Part shown: piece after piece, positions 18,808 through 28,823 of the stretch
Numbering within the stretch: position 1 is the first letter of the stretch
How the letters are laid out: every line of letters starts with the position of its first letter
DNA from: Fibrisoma limi BUZ 3
GTDB taxonomy: Bacteria; Bacteroidota; Bacteroidia; Cytophagales; Spirosomataceae
DNA length: 64,000 bases
Assembly: GCF_000296815.2 (NCBI RefSeq)
Contig: NZ_CAIT01000009.1
Location: 868,001 to 932,000, forward strand
Reading direction: 5' to 3'
Notes under the pieces: model-generated
Database searches by the model: none
What the model was told of the DNA's origin: nothing
The model's input: only the letters and a program-made list of their open reading frames with translations
Made by a program: the position numbers and the translations under genes

Positions 18808-21291
18808 CTACGATCCACACATCTCGCAGCCCTCCGGATCGTCCAGTGAGCAGGTCATGGCGGCATAGTTCTGCTCAACATCGGATACCATCGGCAGCGG
18901 CTCCGGCTTGGGCTGCATGACGGCATGCTCCTTCGCGTACTGTACGTAGTCGAGGGGCTTTTCTACCGGTGCCGTTTCGGCCAGGGCCGGCTCCAGTTGC
19001 GGTTCGGCCTGCGGCTGAACGACGGTAAACTTAACGGCATCGGCAGCGGCCTTCGTGCGGAGGTAATACATACCCGTTTTCAGACCAGCTTTCCAGGCGT
19101 AGAAGTGCATCGATGTCAGCTTACCGAAGTTCGCATCCTGAATGTGGATGTTCAGCGACTGCGACTGGCAGATGTACGCACCACGGTCGGCGGCCATATC
19201 GATGATGTGCTTCTGCTTGATCTCCCACACCGTCTTATACAGATCCTTGATGTGCTGCGGAATACCCGGAATCGCCTGCACGGAGCCGTTCGCCAGAATC
19301 AGGTTGTTCTTCATGGCATCATTCCACAAGCCCAGCTTCACGAGGTCTTTCAGCAGGTGTTTGTTCACAACCACAAATTCGCCCGACAGCACGCGCCGGG
19401 TGTAGATGTTACTCGTGTACGGCTCGAAACACTCGTTATTGCCCAGAATCTGGCTCGTCGACGCGGTCGGCATGGGAGCCAGCAGCAGTGAGTTACGCAC
19501 ACCGTGCTCAACTACGTCTTTACGCAGCGCTTCCCAATTCCAGCGGTTAGATTTTGGCGTCACGCCCCACATGTCGAACTGGAAGATACCCTGCGAAATC
19601 GGTGAACCTTTCCAGGTTTCGTACGGACCATACGTCTTCGCTTCTTCCATCGACGCCGTCATGGCTCCGAAGTAGATCGTTTCGAAGATGTCCTCGTTCA
19701 GGCGACGCGCTTCCTCCGATTCAAACGGCATCCGCAGCATGATGAACGCATCGGCCAGTCCCTGCACACCCAGACCGATCGGCCGGTGGCGCATGTTCGA
19801 CCGCCGAGCTTCCTCAACCGGGTAATAGTTCAGATCGATAATCTTGTTCAGGTTTTTAGTCGCCACCTTCGTGATTTCGAACAGCTTCTGGTGGTCGAAC
19901 CGCAGCACGCCATCCGGGTCGCGCTTGATGAACTTCGGCAGGGCAATCGACGCGAGGTTACACACAGCCACTTCGTCGGGCGAGGTATACTCGATAATTT
20001 CCGTGCAGAGGTTCGACGACTTGATGGTGCCGAGGTTTTTCTGGTTCGACTTCCGGTTGGCCGCATCCTTGTAGAGCATATACGGCGTACCGGTTTCGGT
20101 CTGTGATTCCAGAATTTCGTACCATAGGTCCTGGGCTTTCACCGTCCGGCGAGCCCGGCCTTCGCGCTCGTAGCGGGTATACAGCTCTTCGAACTCGTCG
20201 CCGTAGCAGTCAGCCAGACCCGGGCACTCGTGTGGGCAGAACAGCGACCAAACGTCATTGGCTTCCACGCGCTTCATGAACAGATCGGGCGTCCAGAGTG
20301 CGTAGAACAGATCACGGGCACGTAGTTCTTCTTTACCGTGGTTCTTTTTCAGGTCCAGGAATTCGAAGATATCGGCGTGCCAGGGCTCCAGATACACGGC
20401 AAACGAACCTTTGCGCTTGCCACCGCCCTGATCAACGTAGCGGGCCGTATCGTTGAAGACACGCAGCATCGGCACGATACCGTTCGACGTACCGTTGGTG
20501 CCTTTGATGTACGTACCGGTAGCCCGTACGTTGTGAATGCTCAAACCAATCCCCCCCGCCGACTGCGAGATTTTGGCGGTCTGCTTCAACGTATCGTAAA
20601 TTCCCTCAATCGAGTCATCTTTCATCGTCAGCAGGAAGCACGACGACATCTGCGGCTTCGGCGTACCCGCGTTGAACAGCGTCGGGGTAGCGTGCGTAAA
20701 CCACTTCTCAGACAGCAGATTGTATGTTTCAATGGCCGCTTCCACATCCTCCATGTGAATACCCACTGCCACACGCATCAGCATGTGCTGCGGCCGTTCG
20801 GCGATCTTGCCGTCGATTTTCAGCAGATACGATTTTTCCAGCGTTTTATAGCCGAAATAGTCGTAACCGTAATCGCGGTCGTAGATAATGGTTGAATCGA
20901 GCAGAGCCGCGTGTTTGCGAACCACCTCATACACTTCTTTCGAAATGAGTGATGCGTTTTCGCCGGTTTTCGGATCCTCGTAGGTGTACAAGCGTTTGAT
21001 GGTACTCGAGAACGACTTGTTCGTCTCTTTGTGCAAGTTCGAGATGGCAATCCGGGCCGCCAGGATCGCGTAATCCGGGTGCTTGGTCGTCATCGATGCC
21101 GCTGTCTCGGCCGCGAGGTTGTCGAGCTCGGTCGTTTTGACACCATCGTACAACCCGTTGACCACTTTCATGGCCACTTCGACAGGCTGGACGTAGGTAG
21201 AATCAAGACCGTAACACAACTTCTCGATACGAGCGGTAATCTTGTCGAACTTGACCGACTCCCGACGGCCATCACGTTTGACTACATACAT
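18808..21291 (-). CDS. nrdA: Class I ribonucleoside-diphosphate reductase, large subunit
   Basis: The enzyme reduces ribonucleoside diphosphates to deoxy forms. An N-terminal ATP-cone ([20 protein letters not shown]) gives allosteric control of overall activity. The active site has SSCFLL (first redox Cys), SSNLCTEI near residue 427 (thiyl-radical Cys), [10 protein letters not shown] (second redox Cys) and a C-terminal swinging pair in GCEMCGS. A stretch of about 60 residues rich in Pro/Glu before the tail is probably a flexible linker. The small radical subunit nrdB is not in this window. Confidence 0.95.
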   Translation of the reverse strand: MYVVKRDGRRESVKFDKITARIEKLCYGLDSTYVQPVEVAMKVVNGLYDGVKTTELDNLAAETAASMTTKHPDYAILAARIAISNLHKETNKSFSSTIKRLYTYEDPKTGENASLISKEVYEVVRKHAALLDSTIIYDRDYGYDYFGYKTLEKSYLLKIDGKIAERPQHMLMRVAVGIHMEDVEAAIETYNLLSEKWFTHATPTLFNAGTPKPQMSSCFLLTMKDDSIEGIYDTLKQTAKISQSAGGIGLSIHNVRATGTYIKGTNGTSNGIVPMLRVFNDTARYVDQGGGKRKGSFAVYLEPWHADIFEFLDLKKNHGKEELRARDLFYALWTPDLFMKRVEANDVWSLFCPHECPGLADCYGDEFEELYTRYEREGRARRTVKAQDLWYEILESQTETGTPYMLYKDAANRKSNQKNLGTIKSSNLCTEIIEYTSPDEVAVCNLASIALPKFIKRDPDGVLRFDHQKLFEITKVATKNLNKIIDLNYYPVEEARRSNMRHRPIGLGVQGLADAFIMLRMPFESEEARRLNEDIFETIYFGAMTASMEEAKTYGPYETWKGSPISQGIFQFDMWGVTPKSNRWNWEALRKDVVEHGVRNSLLLAPMPTASTSQILGNNECFEPYTSNIYTRRVLSGEFVVVNKHLLKDLVKLGLWNDAMKNNLILANGSVQAIPGIPQHIKDLYKTVWEIKQKHIIDMAADRGAYICQSQSLNIHIQDANFGKLTSMHFYAWKAGLKTGMYYLRTKAAADAVKFTVVQPQAEPQLEPALAETAPVEKPLDYVQYAKEHAVMQPKPEPLPMVSDVEQNYAAMTCSLDDPEGCEMCGS

Positions 21292-21690
21292 AATCGTGTG
21301 GGGGTTAGCTGGTTATATTGTCGTAATATTGAATGCGGGACTTAGATGCGCTCTTAAAGTTCTGATGATTTAGACGGAAAAACAATCGGCTTAGTTCAGC
21401 CGTTTTGGCCAAACTTTGAAAAGTTAAACTCTACTCAACAGGTTAAGGAATTGTTAAGCACTACAGCTTAGCGACTTACCCTGCCATCGTCATCGACGAA
21501 CACCGAAAAATAATAGAGCGAAATTTTTTCTGAATGGGCATAGCTTTTGACAGCCCTAGTGAGGATGTACAATCGTAATTAAATATATGAAACATTACCC
21601 ACAGTAACAAGTTAAATCGGCCTTATTTCTAGCCAACGGTTACGATTTATACGTTTGATAATCAGCCACAAAAAGAACCTGTCAAATCAC
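21292..21690. other. Intergenic region between nrdA and the rpmE promoter
   Basis: This 400-nt stretch separates the divergent nrdA and rpmE genes. It must hold the nrdA promoter and any nucleotide-reductase control site, but no clear TTG/TAnnTTTG pair or NrdR-like box was found by eye. No convincing reading frame is present. Confidence 0.5.
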
Positions 21691-21721
21691 TTGCGTAACC
21701 CCACGAAACACGCTACCTTTG
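21691..21721 (+). promoter_or_regulatory. Promoter of rpmE
   Basis: TTG (21691-21693), a 20-nt spacer, and TACCTTTG (21714-21721) match the Bacteroidota consensus exactly. The start codon is 53 nt downstream. Confidence 0.8.
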
Positions 21722-21726
21722 CAATC

Positions 21727-21749
21727 CTTTTCGGACGGAAACCGAAAAG
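21727..21749 (+). other. Leader hairpin of rpmE
   Basis: CTTTTCGG (21727-21734) pairs perfectly with CCGAAAAG (21742-21749) in the untranslated leader, starting about where transcription should begin. It might serve autoregulation by L31 or only stabilise the transcript. Confidence 0.4.
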
Positions 21750-21774
21750 ATGACAAGAAACTGAAAGCAATACC

Positions 21775-22017
21775 ATGAAAAAGGGCATTCACCCGGAGTA
21801 CCGCGAGGTGGTATTCCACGACCTGTCGAGCGACTACAAGTTTGTGACGCGTTCGACGGTTCAGACCAAAGATACAATCGAGTTCGAAGGCCAAACCTAT
21901 CCGCTCGTTAAGATTGAAGTTAGCTCGCAGTCGCACCCGTTCTACACCGGGAAGAACGTACTGCTCGATACGGCCGGCCGCGTGGACAAGTTCCGCAAGC
22001 GCTACGGCATGAAGTAA
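21775..22017 (+). CDS. rpmE2: Ribosomal protein bL31, zinc-free type B
   Basis: The 80-residue protein begins [16 protein letters not shown] and ends [10 protein letters not shown], which is the type B (C-minus) bL31 pattern. It has no cysteines, so it does not hold the zinc ribbon seen in type A. The family sits on the 50S subunit and bridges to the small subunit. It has its own promoter and terminator. Confidence 0.95.
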   Translation: MKKGIHPEYREVVFHDLSSDYKFVTRSTVQTKDTIEFEGQTYPLVKIEVSSQSHPFYTGKNVLLDTAGRVDKFRKRYGMK

Positions 22018-22042
22018 GCCAGTTTTACCCCAACAAAAAAGC

Positions 22043-22071
22043 GCCCCGCCGGAATCCGGGCGGGGCTTTTT
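22043..22071 (+). terminator. Terminator of rpmE
   Basis: GCCCCGCC (22043-22050) pairs with GGCGGGGC (22059-22066), followed by TTTTT. Confidence 0.88.
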
Positions 22072-22085
22072 GTTGATGGGTTACC

Positions 22086-23603
22086 TCAGAACCCTTCGTT
22101 CTGCTTCAGCGCCCGGTTATTGTCGATCTCGCGCTGCGGAATCGGCAACAACAGGTTCTTCGCCGTAAACGTCTTGTTGAAGACCGTCTTATGGCCTACA
22201 AAGTCATCCCAGTTCTTGGTCAGGTCGTTGCGCACTTTCCGCGTCCGGATCATGTCGAACCACATCTTGTCTTCGTAGCAAAGCTCAAAGTACCGCTCTG
22301 CCCAGACCGCCTTTTCGAACTCATCGACGTTGGTCGTCGTAACGGCCGGCAGCAGCGCCCGCGCCCGGATGTCGTTCAGCGCTTTCAGAGCCTGTGCATT
22401 TGGCTTACCCTCGGCCCGGTTTGACGCTTCAGCATACATCAGCATAACATCGGGTAACCGATAGATCGTGAAGTTGATATTCGCCTTGGCGTCATTGTCG
22501 ATGGCCTGCTTGTCGAAATACTTGTAGATGTAGTAGCCACCCAGGTCCAGCCGCTCCCGACGGGGATCGCCCAGCGGATAATCAGACGGGTGCCCCTTGT
22601 AGAACGTGTAGAAAAACTGCTTTTCCTGCGCCCGCTTGTCGCCTTTCTCGAAGCTTTCGACGAACTCCTTCCGGGGCGTCAGGCCACCGTATTCGTCGGA
22701 GTAGGCTGCGATACCGCGCAGGGTCGGCAACGTAACGGGGGTCATGGTGTTGTTGCGGATGTCTTTCTCGTGCTGCACCTGGAAGATGAACTCACCCTGG
22801 TTCCGGTTGGCCGGGTTGATCATGTCCGTATACTCCTTGAAAAGCGTGTACGTACCGTTGTCGAGCAGTTCTTTAGACCGCTTCGCCGACTCGGCGTAGT
22901 ACTGGTTGCCAGCCCGGACCGGGTAGCCGGCGTAGGTCAGATAGACGTCGGCCAGCAGCGCCTTGATCGCGCCCATCGACGCCCGCCCAGCTACGTCCCG
23001 CCAGGGCAGCGTTGACTTCTCGGCTTCGAGCAGGTCCGGAATGATGATCTCGTCGTAGATCTCCTTGGCCGGTGAGCGGGCCGTCTGTACATCGGCCAGG
23101 TTTGTGATCAGCGAGGTAATTTTCGGTATATCGCCGAACATCCGCACCAGTTGGAAGTAGTACAACGCCCGCACGAACTTAGCCTCAGCGATCATGTTCG
23201 TCTTCGTCGCTGCGGGCAGGGTAGTAAACTCCCCAATCTTCTGAATGGCCAGATTGGCGCGGGCGATGCCCGAATACATCCCCGACCACCAGTTATCGAT
23301 GTAGAACGCCCGGGCATCGTACTCAAGATCATAGAACTTAAAGGCCTCGGTCTGGGAGTTTCCGTCGGCCTTACCCGTCACGAATTCCAGTAGCGACGCG
23401 TTGTTGCCGCCCCAGCCGCCACCTCCGTTGTTCCAGGTGGTAATGTTCGAATAGGCTCCGTCGACGAACGCCCGGGCAATCTCGGGGCTCGATACGTTCG
23501 ACGATGTAGTCAATGAACCGGTGGGCACTTCTTCCAGGAAATCATTGCAGGACGACAGCGCCAGACCAACGGCAGTTACTGTATAAAACAGGTGTTTTTT
23601 CAT
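22086..23603 (-). CDS. SusD/RagB-family nutrient-binding lipoprotein (pair 1)
   Basis: This is a surface lipoprotein that caps a SusC channel and binds the ligand. The signal peptide ends in a lipobox (ALSSC). The helical TPR-like N-terminal part (KFVRALYYFQLVRMFGDIP) and the C-terminal SusD block (WAERYFELCYEDKMWFDMIRT, LLPIPQREIDNN) are typical. The frame can be read from 23654, but those residues come from a hairpin region; the ATG at 23603 gives the real signal peptide MKKHLFYTV and 505 residues. It follows its SusC by 72 nt. Ligand unknown. Confidence 0.93.
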   Translation of the reverse strand: MKKHLFYTVTAVGLALSSCNDFLEEVPTGSLTTSSNVSSPEIARAFVDGAYSNITTWNNGGGGWGGNNASLLEFVTGKADGNSQTEAFKFYDLEYDARAFYIDNWWSGMYSGIARANLAIQKIGEFTTLPAATKTNMIAEAKFVRALYYFQLVRMFGDIPKITSLITNLADVQTARSPAKEIYDEIIIPDLLEAEKSTLPWRDVAGRASMGAIKALLADVYLTYAGYPVRAGNQYYAESAKRSKELLDNGTYTLFKEYTDMINPANRNQGEFIFQVQHEKDIRNNTMTPVTLPTLRGIAAYSDEYGGLTPRKEFVESFEKGDKRAQEKQFFYTFYKGHPSDYPLGDPRRERLDLGGYYIYKYFDKQAIDNDAKANINFTIYRLPDVMLMYAEASNRAEGKPNAQALKALNDIRARALLPAVTTTNVDEFEKAVWAERYFELCYEDKMWFDMIRTRKVRNDLTKNWDDFVGHKTVFNKTFTAKNLLLPIPQREIDNNRALKQNEGF

Positions 23604-23614
23604 AATGGTAGAGG

Positions 23615-23670
23615 GTTGACGTTTGACGTCCGGCAGCCAGCTACCGGGCGACAAACGTCGATCGTCAAAC
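23615..23670. repeat. Intergenic inverted repeat between susC1 and susD1
   Basis: Words GTTGACGTTTGACGTC (23615-23630) are answered by GACAAACGTCGATCGTCAAAC-like sequence at 23650-23670: CAAACGTC at 23652-23659 and CGTCAAAC at 23663-23670. It ends next to the SusD start. It belongs to the class of word-built intergenic hairpins seen across this window. Confidence 0.55.
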
Positions 23671-23675
23671 TAAAG

Positions 23676-26600
23676 TTAGAACGTCATATTCAGGCCCAGG
23701 TTGAACGTACGCGGACGCGGATACTGGAAGAACTCCATATTCTGCGTCAACTGATTACCGAAGCCGGTCAGTGCTTCCGGATCGTAGCCGGAGTAGTTGC
23801 TGACCAGGAAGAAGTTCTGCGCACTGGCGTACACGCGCAGCCGCTGGAAGTTCACCTTCCCGAAGCTGGTCGGCAGGGAATAACCCAGCACGATGTTCTG
23901 ACCGCGGATAAATGACCCGTCTTCTACCCACCAGTCGTCCATGTGCGTATCGTAGCCGGCGTTATAGTGCCGGATCTGGGCGATCATGGTGTTCTGGTTT
24001 TCGGGCGTCCAGGCGTTCAGCACCGACCGGGAACTGCTGGCAATGGCCTGACGGTCCTCAACCGAGTGCTTGGTCGCGTTCAGCGTGTTGACACCCATCA
24101 CAAACCGGATATCAAACGACAGATCGAACTTGCCCAACTGGAACGTGTTGTTGATGTTCATGTTCCACTTTGGGTACTGCCGCCCAATGATGGTTTCATC
24201 GGCCGCGTCGATTTTTCCGTCGTTGTTCAGATCAGCCCATTTGATGTCGCCCGGCAGGCGGTTGTAACGGGCCGCCAGATCAGCCTCTGCCATGCTGAAC
24301 GTACCCAGTCGCTTGTAGCCCCAGAACGATCCGATTGGCTCGCCAACGCGCAGGATGTTCGTCTGGCCCAGGAACCACGGACCGGGGAAGATGTCGTCGT
24401 TGTTGACGCCCAGCTTCAGAATTTTACTCTCGTTGGCCGAAAACGCAATATTGGTTGACCAGTTGAACCGCTCCGTTGCAATGTTGCGGGTGTTCAGGGA
24501 CACTTCGAAGCCCCTGTTCTCCACGGAACCAATGTTCTGCGTTACCCCACCCAAACCCGTCGACCAGGGGATAGGCGCGTTCAGCAGCAAATCTTTAGTG
24601 ATCTTCTGGTAGTAGTCCATCGTCAGGTTAACGCGGTTGTTGAACAGGCCGATGTCGGCACCGATGTCAAGCTGATTGGTGTATTCCCACCGCAGATCCG
24701 GGTTCCCGAATGAACTCCGCCAGATACCCGTTTGCCGGTTACCGCCGAGCAGTACCGTACCCGTACCGAGGAATTGCTGCGATGCGTACTGGCCAATCTC
24801 CTGGTTACCGGTTTTACCGTAGCTGGCCCGCAGTTTCAGCGACGTCAACCACGACGTTGATTTCAGGAAACTTTCCTCCGTTACGTTCCAGGCAACGGCC
24901 GCCGAGGGGAAGAACGCGTATTTGTTATTCACCCCAAACTTCGATGACCCGTCGTAACGCCCCGTAAACGTAACCAGGTACTTGTCTTTGTAGCTGTAGT
25001 TCAAGCGGGCAAAGTAGGAATTCAATGTCCACTGCTGGTCGGTCGACGACGGTGTTCGCAACGTAGTACCGACCCCAAGGTTATGCCATCCCCAGAAATC
25101 ATCGATGAAGTTTTCGGCGGCTGCGAAATACTGTTCCCAGTAGCGTTTCTGCCACGACAGACCAGCCAGTCCCGTAACGGTATGGACCTGATTGAACGTT
25201 TTGTTATAGTTCAGGTAGTTCTCGAACTGCCAGTAGTATTCCTGGTTGCTCCAGATGTCGGCCACCCCTTTCTGGTCGGCCGACAAGGCGTTCAGATCGC
25301 GTCCGGAGTAGTAGTTGTTTTTTTCGTATTTCAGTTCGTAGCTGAAATTGGTCCGCAGCGACAGATCAGGCGTAAAGGTCAGCAGGGAATAAATCTGGCC
25401 CAGTACCTGCGTCTTGGGGTTGAACCGCTGCCGCTGCTCGGTAATCCGAACCGGATTTTCCCCCCCTTCCATACCTGGCCAGTCTTTGTTCCGTCCCCAG
25501 TTGCCGTCGGGGTACTTAACCGGCAGGATCGGCAGCGCTTCCATGACCATCCGCGGTACGTTCAGACCACCCGAAGCATCGTCTACCTCGCGTTGCTGGG
25601 TTTTATTCAGGAAGATACTTCCGCCCAGCTTCAGCCACTTCCGTACGTCGTTGTCGAGGGTAAACTTGGCCGAATAGCGTTTGAACCAGGAGTTGCGCAT
25701 CAAACCGCCCTGGTCGGTGTAGCCCAATGACAGGCTGTACGTTGTTTTTTCGCTGCCGCCCCGTACCCCCAGTTCGTGGTTCTGCGCGAAAGCCGGTCTG
25801 TAAATTTCGCGCTCCCAGTCGGTGTTATACAGGGGCCGTCCGTTGGCGTCAAACAGATTTGGGAAATCCTTCGGATCATTCCGCACGTATTTGCCATCGG
25901 CGAAGCCTTGTGGGTCGTATTTCTGCGCGTTGTCAAAAGCCGTGTTGTAGACCGACATGAACTCGTCGGCGCTCAACGTACCGAGGTATTTGGCCGGGGT
26001 GATGTACGACCCCCACGTATCGAAGGATACCTGCGTCTGGCCCGATTTACCGCGTTTGGTTGTGATAATGATGACGCCGTTAGCGCCCCGGGCACCGTAG
26101 ATAGCCGTTGCCGACGCATCTTTCAGGACCTCGACAGATTCAATATCGTTCGGATTGATCAGGTTAGCGTTTGATACGCCGATGATACCGTCCACGACGT
26201 AGAGCGGATCGAGGTTTGAGTTGATGGAGCCAACCCCGCGAATCCGTACCCGGGGCTGATAACCCGGCGCTGATGAGTTCACCGACACATCGACCCCCGG
26301 TAGTCGTCCCTGCAGCGATTGAGCTACGTTCACGGCCTGACGGTCGAGCAACCGATCCCCTTTGATTTGGGACACCGAGCCGGTCAGATCGCTTTTCCGG
26401 ACCGTACCATACCCGATCACGACGACTTCGTCGAGGTTGCGGTTGTCGGATTGCATCGTTACGTCGAGTACTTCGCGGTTACCCACGGCAACTTCCTGCC
26501 GCGTATAGCCAATGGAACTGAACACCAGGGTCGCGTTACCATCCTGTACATCAATCTGGTAAGCACCGTTCGCATCGGTGGTAGAACCCCGACTGGAACC

Positions 26601-26792
26601 CTTCTCGACTACGTTGACACCCGGCAGGCCCATTCCGGATGCATCGCGGACGACCCCGCGTACACGAAAGGCTTTTGGCGAGTTACCATCGGCATAAGTC
26701 GAATACGTTACTGTTAATAATAAACAAAGAGTAATCAGCCAACGTAATTTTTCCGTGACTACTACCCGCGAGCAGGATAAAAACCTTTTCAT
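23676..26792 (-). CDS. SusC/RagA-family TonB-linked outer-membrane channel (pair 1)
   Basis: This 1038-residue TonB-dependent transporter starts with a signal segment, then the carboxypeptidase-like CarboxypepD_reg domain (VRGVVRDASGMGLPGVNVVEKG), the Ton box region (LDEVVVIGYGTVRKSDLTGSV), the plug, and a 22-strand barrel ending in an aromatic-rich RTFNLGLNMTF. It imports a ligand, often an oligosaccharide, with the downstream SusD. The first 130 residues are nearly the same as those of the second SusC in this window, which points to duplication. No sugar hydrolase is adjacent. Confidence 0.94.
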   Translation of the reverse strand: MKRFLSCSRVVVTEKLRWLITLCLLLTVTYSTYADGNSPKAFRVRGVVRDASGMGLPGVNVVEKGSSRGSTTDANGAYQIDVQDGNATLVFSSIGYTRQEVAVGNREVLDVTMQSDNRNLDEVVVIGYGTVRKSDLTGSVSQIKGDRLLDRQAVNVAQSLQGRLPGVDVSVNSSAPGYQPRVRIRGVGSINSNLDPLYVVDGIIGVSNANLINPNDIESVEVLKDASATAIYGARGANGVIIITTKRGKSGQTQVSFDTWGSYITPAKYLGTLSADEFMSVYNTAFDNAQKYDPQGFADGKYVRNDPKDFPNLFDANGRPLYNTDWEREIYRPAFAQNHELGVRGGSEKTTYSLSLGYTDQGGLMRNSWFKRYSAKFTLDNDVRKWLKLGGSIFLNKTQQREVDDASGGLNVPRMVMEALPILPVKYPDGNWGRNKDWPGMEGGENPVRITEQRQRFNPKTQVLGQIYSLLTFTPDLSLRTNFSYELKYEKNNYYSGRDLNALSADQKGVADIWSNQEYYWQFENYLNYNKTFNQVHTVTGLAGLSWQKRYWEQYFAAAENFIDDFWGWHNLGVGTTLRTPSSTDQQWTLNSYFARLNYSYKDKYLVTFTGRYDGSSKFGVNNKYAFFPSAAVAWNVTEESFLKSTSWLTSLKLRASYGKTGNQEIGQYASQQFLGTGTVLLGGNRQTGIWRSSFGNPDLRWEYTNQLDIGADIGLFNNRVNLTMDYYQKITKDLLLNAPIPWSTGLGGVTQNIGSVENRGFEVSLNTRNIATERFNWSTNIAFSANESKILKLGVNNDDIFPGPWFLGQTNILRVGEPIGSFWGYKRLGTFSMAEADLAARYNRLPGDIKWADLNNDGKIDAADETIIGRQYPKWNMNINNTFQLGKFDLSFDIRFVMGVNTLNATKHSVEDRQAIASSSRSVLNAWTPENQNTMIAQIRHYNAGYDTHMDDWWVEDGSFIRGQNIVLGYSLPTSFGKVNFQRLRVYASAQNFFLVSNYSGYDPEALTGFGNQLTQNMEFFQYPRPRTFNLGLNMTF

Positions 26793-27174
26793 AGAGGAGT
26801 AAGGAAATGGTTAAAAGTAGAAAATAGACGTGCAACCGCTCCATTAGAAGCGTTTCGAAGGTTGCCTGAAGGAGGCATTGTGCGACTTTAAACTGAATCA
26901 GCCAGTAACCAGATGTAGGTATTGTTTCATGCGTTTTTCATAAGTGGTTCAGGAATAAATAGCCATAAAACTCAATAGATAGTACAAAAAGCCACTTATA
27001 CGTATTACGTTACTTATGATAAGCTCCAATTTTTAAATTTTTTTAATAATAAAATACAAGTTTATAAATACATACTTTAAGTAATTTTCACAGAGTATAA
27101 ATACAAAGCCCACAGGTTTTAAATTTAAAATTCATGTTTATCTATCTTATTTATAGATATTTCTCATAAAAGAA
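26793..27174. other. Intergenic region upstream of susC1 with leader hairpin
   Basis: On the minus strand the leader holds a hairpin around CGCTTC..GAGCG (26838-26853) with flanking sequence at 26822-26860 shared with the leader of the other susC at about 32040-32076, at nearly the same distance from the start codon. The rest of the gap is very AT-rich. No gene was found. The promoter probably lies here, but no clear consensus was seen. Confidence 0.5.
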
Positions 27175-27202
27175 AAGGTCCTGGTGTACGCACCAGGACC
27201 TT
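27175..27202 (-). terminator. Terminator after susD2
   Basis: AAGGTCCTGGTG (27175-27186) pairs perfectly with CACCAGGACCTT (27191-27202). On the minus strand the stem is followed by TTCTTTTATG. It separates the two susCD units. Confidence 0.88.
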
Positions 27203-27225
27203 CAAAAAATAATGATGTAAATTAC

Positions 27226-28791
27226 TTAGTTAGGATAACCCGGATTCTGAGTCTTAAGATTCGGGTTATTCAGCATTTCCTGTCGGGGCAGCGGAAGCAG
27301 TAAATGCTTTTCCTGCAGCCTTATGTTCTGGGTCTGGTTGATAATGTGCCCAACAAAGTCGTCAAAGCGTTTCGTTTGTTGGTTAAATACCTTCCGCAGA
27401 CGAACCATGTCGAACCAGGTAATTTGCTCGTAGCACAGTTCATACCAGCGCTCCCGCCAAACGGCTTCCCGGAAGCTGGCTTGGTTGAGCGTACCCAGAG
27501 CCGGGGTCGTTAGCTTGGCGCGGTCACGAATGCGCTTCAGGGCGTCGTACGCAGCCTGGGTTGGGCCGCCCACTTCGTTCTGCGCTTCAGCATAAATCAG
27601 CAGCGTCTCGGCGAAGCGAATTTGCGGTACGTTCAGGTTGTTCAAACGCGTACCGGGCGAGTTCCGTGTTCCGTTCGACGTCCGGTTGAAGTGTTTGAAT
27701 ACATAGGGGGCTCCCAGGTTAAACGGCTCTCCGGTCCCATTGAGGAAGTAGGTCGTGTAGAACCACCCTTCCTGGTCCTTCGTCCGGAGGTCGCCGGCTT
27801 CAAACGAATCGTAGAACGAACGTGTCGGAACTGAGCTACCCGTACCCGTTGGGCCGTTGAAGTTAATGGGCTTGAAGTTGGCGTAGAAGTTGTCCATCGG
27901 ATTACCCGCCACTACCGCATTGTACTGAATCATGTACAGGTGCTCGGTCCGGTTCTTCAGGCTCTCGCGGTGCACGTCCTCATACGTCGGGAACAGGTTG
28001 ATCGTTGAGGGGTTGGCATTGGCGTAGGTGATCACTTCCAGCGCCTTGTCGGCCGCCAGTTTATAGTGCGTTGCGCCTTTGCTCAGGGGGAAGCCCGCCA
28101 TGGTCAGGTACACCTTAGCCAACTGCGTTTTCACGGCTGCCAGGTTAACCCGTCCGCTCACGTCCATCCAGGGCAACCCGGCATTTTCGGCTGCGGTCAA
28201 ATCCTCAATGATCAGTTTATACACTTCTTCCTGCGACGTCCGTGATGGCAGGAAATCGGCGGAGCCAGCCGTTTGCGGCTTCGTAATCAACGGAATATCG
28301 CCCCACAGCCGAACGGCCGTAAAGTATGCCGTTGCACGCAGGAACCGTGCTTCACCCAAAATTTTCGTTTTCTGGGCTTCGGGCATCGGCGTGATAGCCG
28401 GCACCCGGTCGAGCAACTGGTTCGCCTGGGCAATAACCCGGTACAGACCATTCCAGTAGTTAACGATGTGAATCGTATTCCCATCGTGCGACACGCTGTA
28501 CAGGTTGTTTAGATCCGAGTTCTGCGCCGTTTCGGTCGTCGACGTACCAGTCATGGCTTCCAGCAACTGCCAGTTGGTCGAGAAGATACCGGCGCCACCA
28601 CCAATGAACCGCGTATCGGCATAAACGGCTGCCAGAGCCGCTTCCGCGTGGTCAGGGATGGTATAGAAGCTATCAGACGTCAGGTTAGAAGGTGCCTGCT
28701 CATCCAGGAAATCGGAGCAACCGACGGGCCCGAGCAATACGGCTCCGCACAGTAGCGCCTTACTAAGGTTTTTTACAATTGTATGTTTCAT
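27226..28791 (-). CDS. SusD/RagB-family nutrient-binding lipoprotein (pair 2)
   Basis: The 521-residue lipoprotein starts MKHTIVKNLSKALL and has a lipobox at VGC (GPVGCSDFLDEQ). It shows the SusD helical part (EARFLRATAYFTAVRLWGDIPL) and the C-terminal block (WRERWYELCYEQITWFDMVRLRK, LLLPLPRQEM). It follows its SusC by 32 nt and should bind the substrate at the surface. Sequence likeness to pair 1 supports a shared origin, but the middle region, where ligands are met, differs. Confidence 0.93.
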   Translation of the reverse strand: MKHTIVKNLSKALLCGAVLLGPVGCSDFLDEQAPSNLTSDSFYTIPDHAEAALAAVYADTRFIGGGAGIFSTNWQLLEAMTGTSTTETAQNSDLNNLYSVSHDGNTIHIVNYWNGLYRVIAQANQLLDRVPAITPMPEAQKTKILGEARFLRATAYFTAVRLWGDIPLITKPQTAGSADFLPSRTSQEEVYKLIIEDLTAAENAGLPWMDVSGRVNLAAVKTQLAKVYLTMAGFPLSKGATHYKLAADKALEVITYANANPSTINLFPTYEDVHRESLKNRTEHLYMIQYNAVVAGNPMDNFYANFKPINFNGPTGTGSSVPTRSFYDSFEAGDLRTKDQEGWFYTTYFLNGTGEPFNLGAPYVFKHFNRTSNGTRNSPGTRLNNLNVPQIRFAETLLIYAEAQNEVGGPTQAAYDALKRIRDRAKLTTPALGTLNQASFREAVWRERWYELCYEQITWFDMVRLRKVFNQQTKRFDDFVGHIINQTQNIRLQEKHLLLPLPRQEMLNNPNLKTQNPGYPN

Positions 28792-28823
28792 AATACACGT
28801 AATTCAGTTGAGTGGGTTTAGGA

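Noticed and set aside
21292-21690. A small RNA or riboswitch ahead of nrdA
   Set aside because: No conserved aptamer core or strong hairpin was recognised in this stretch.
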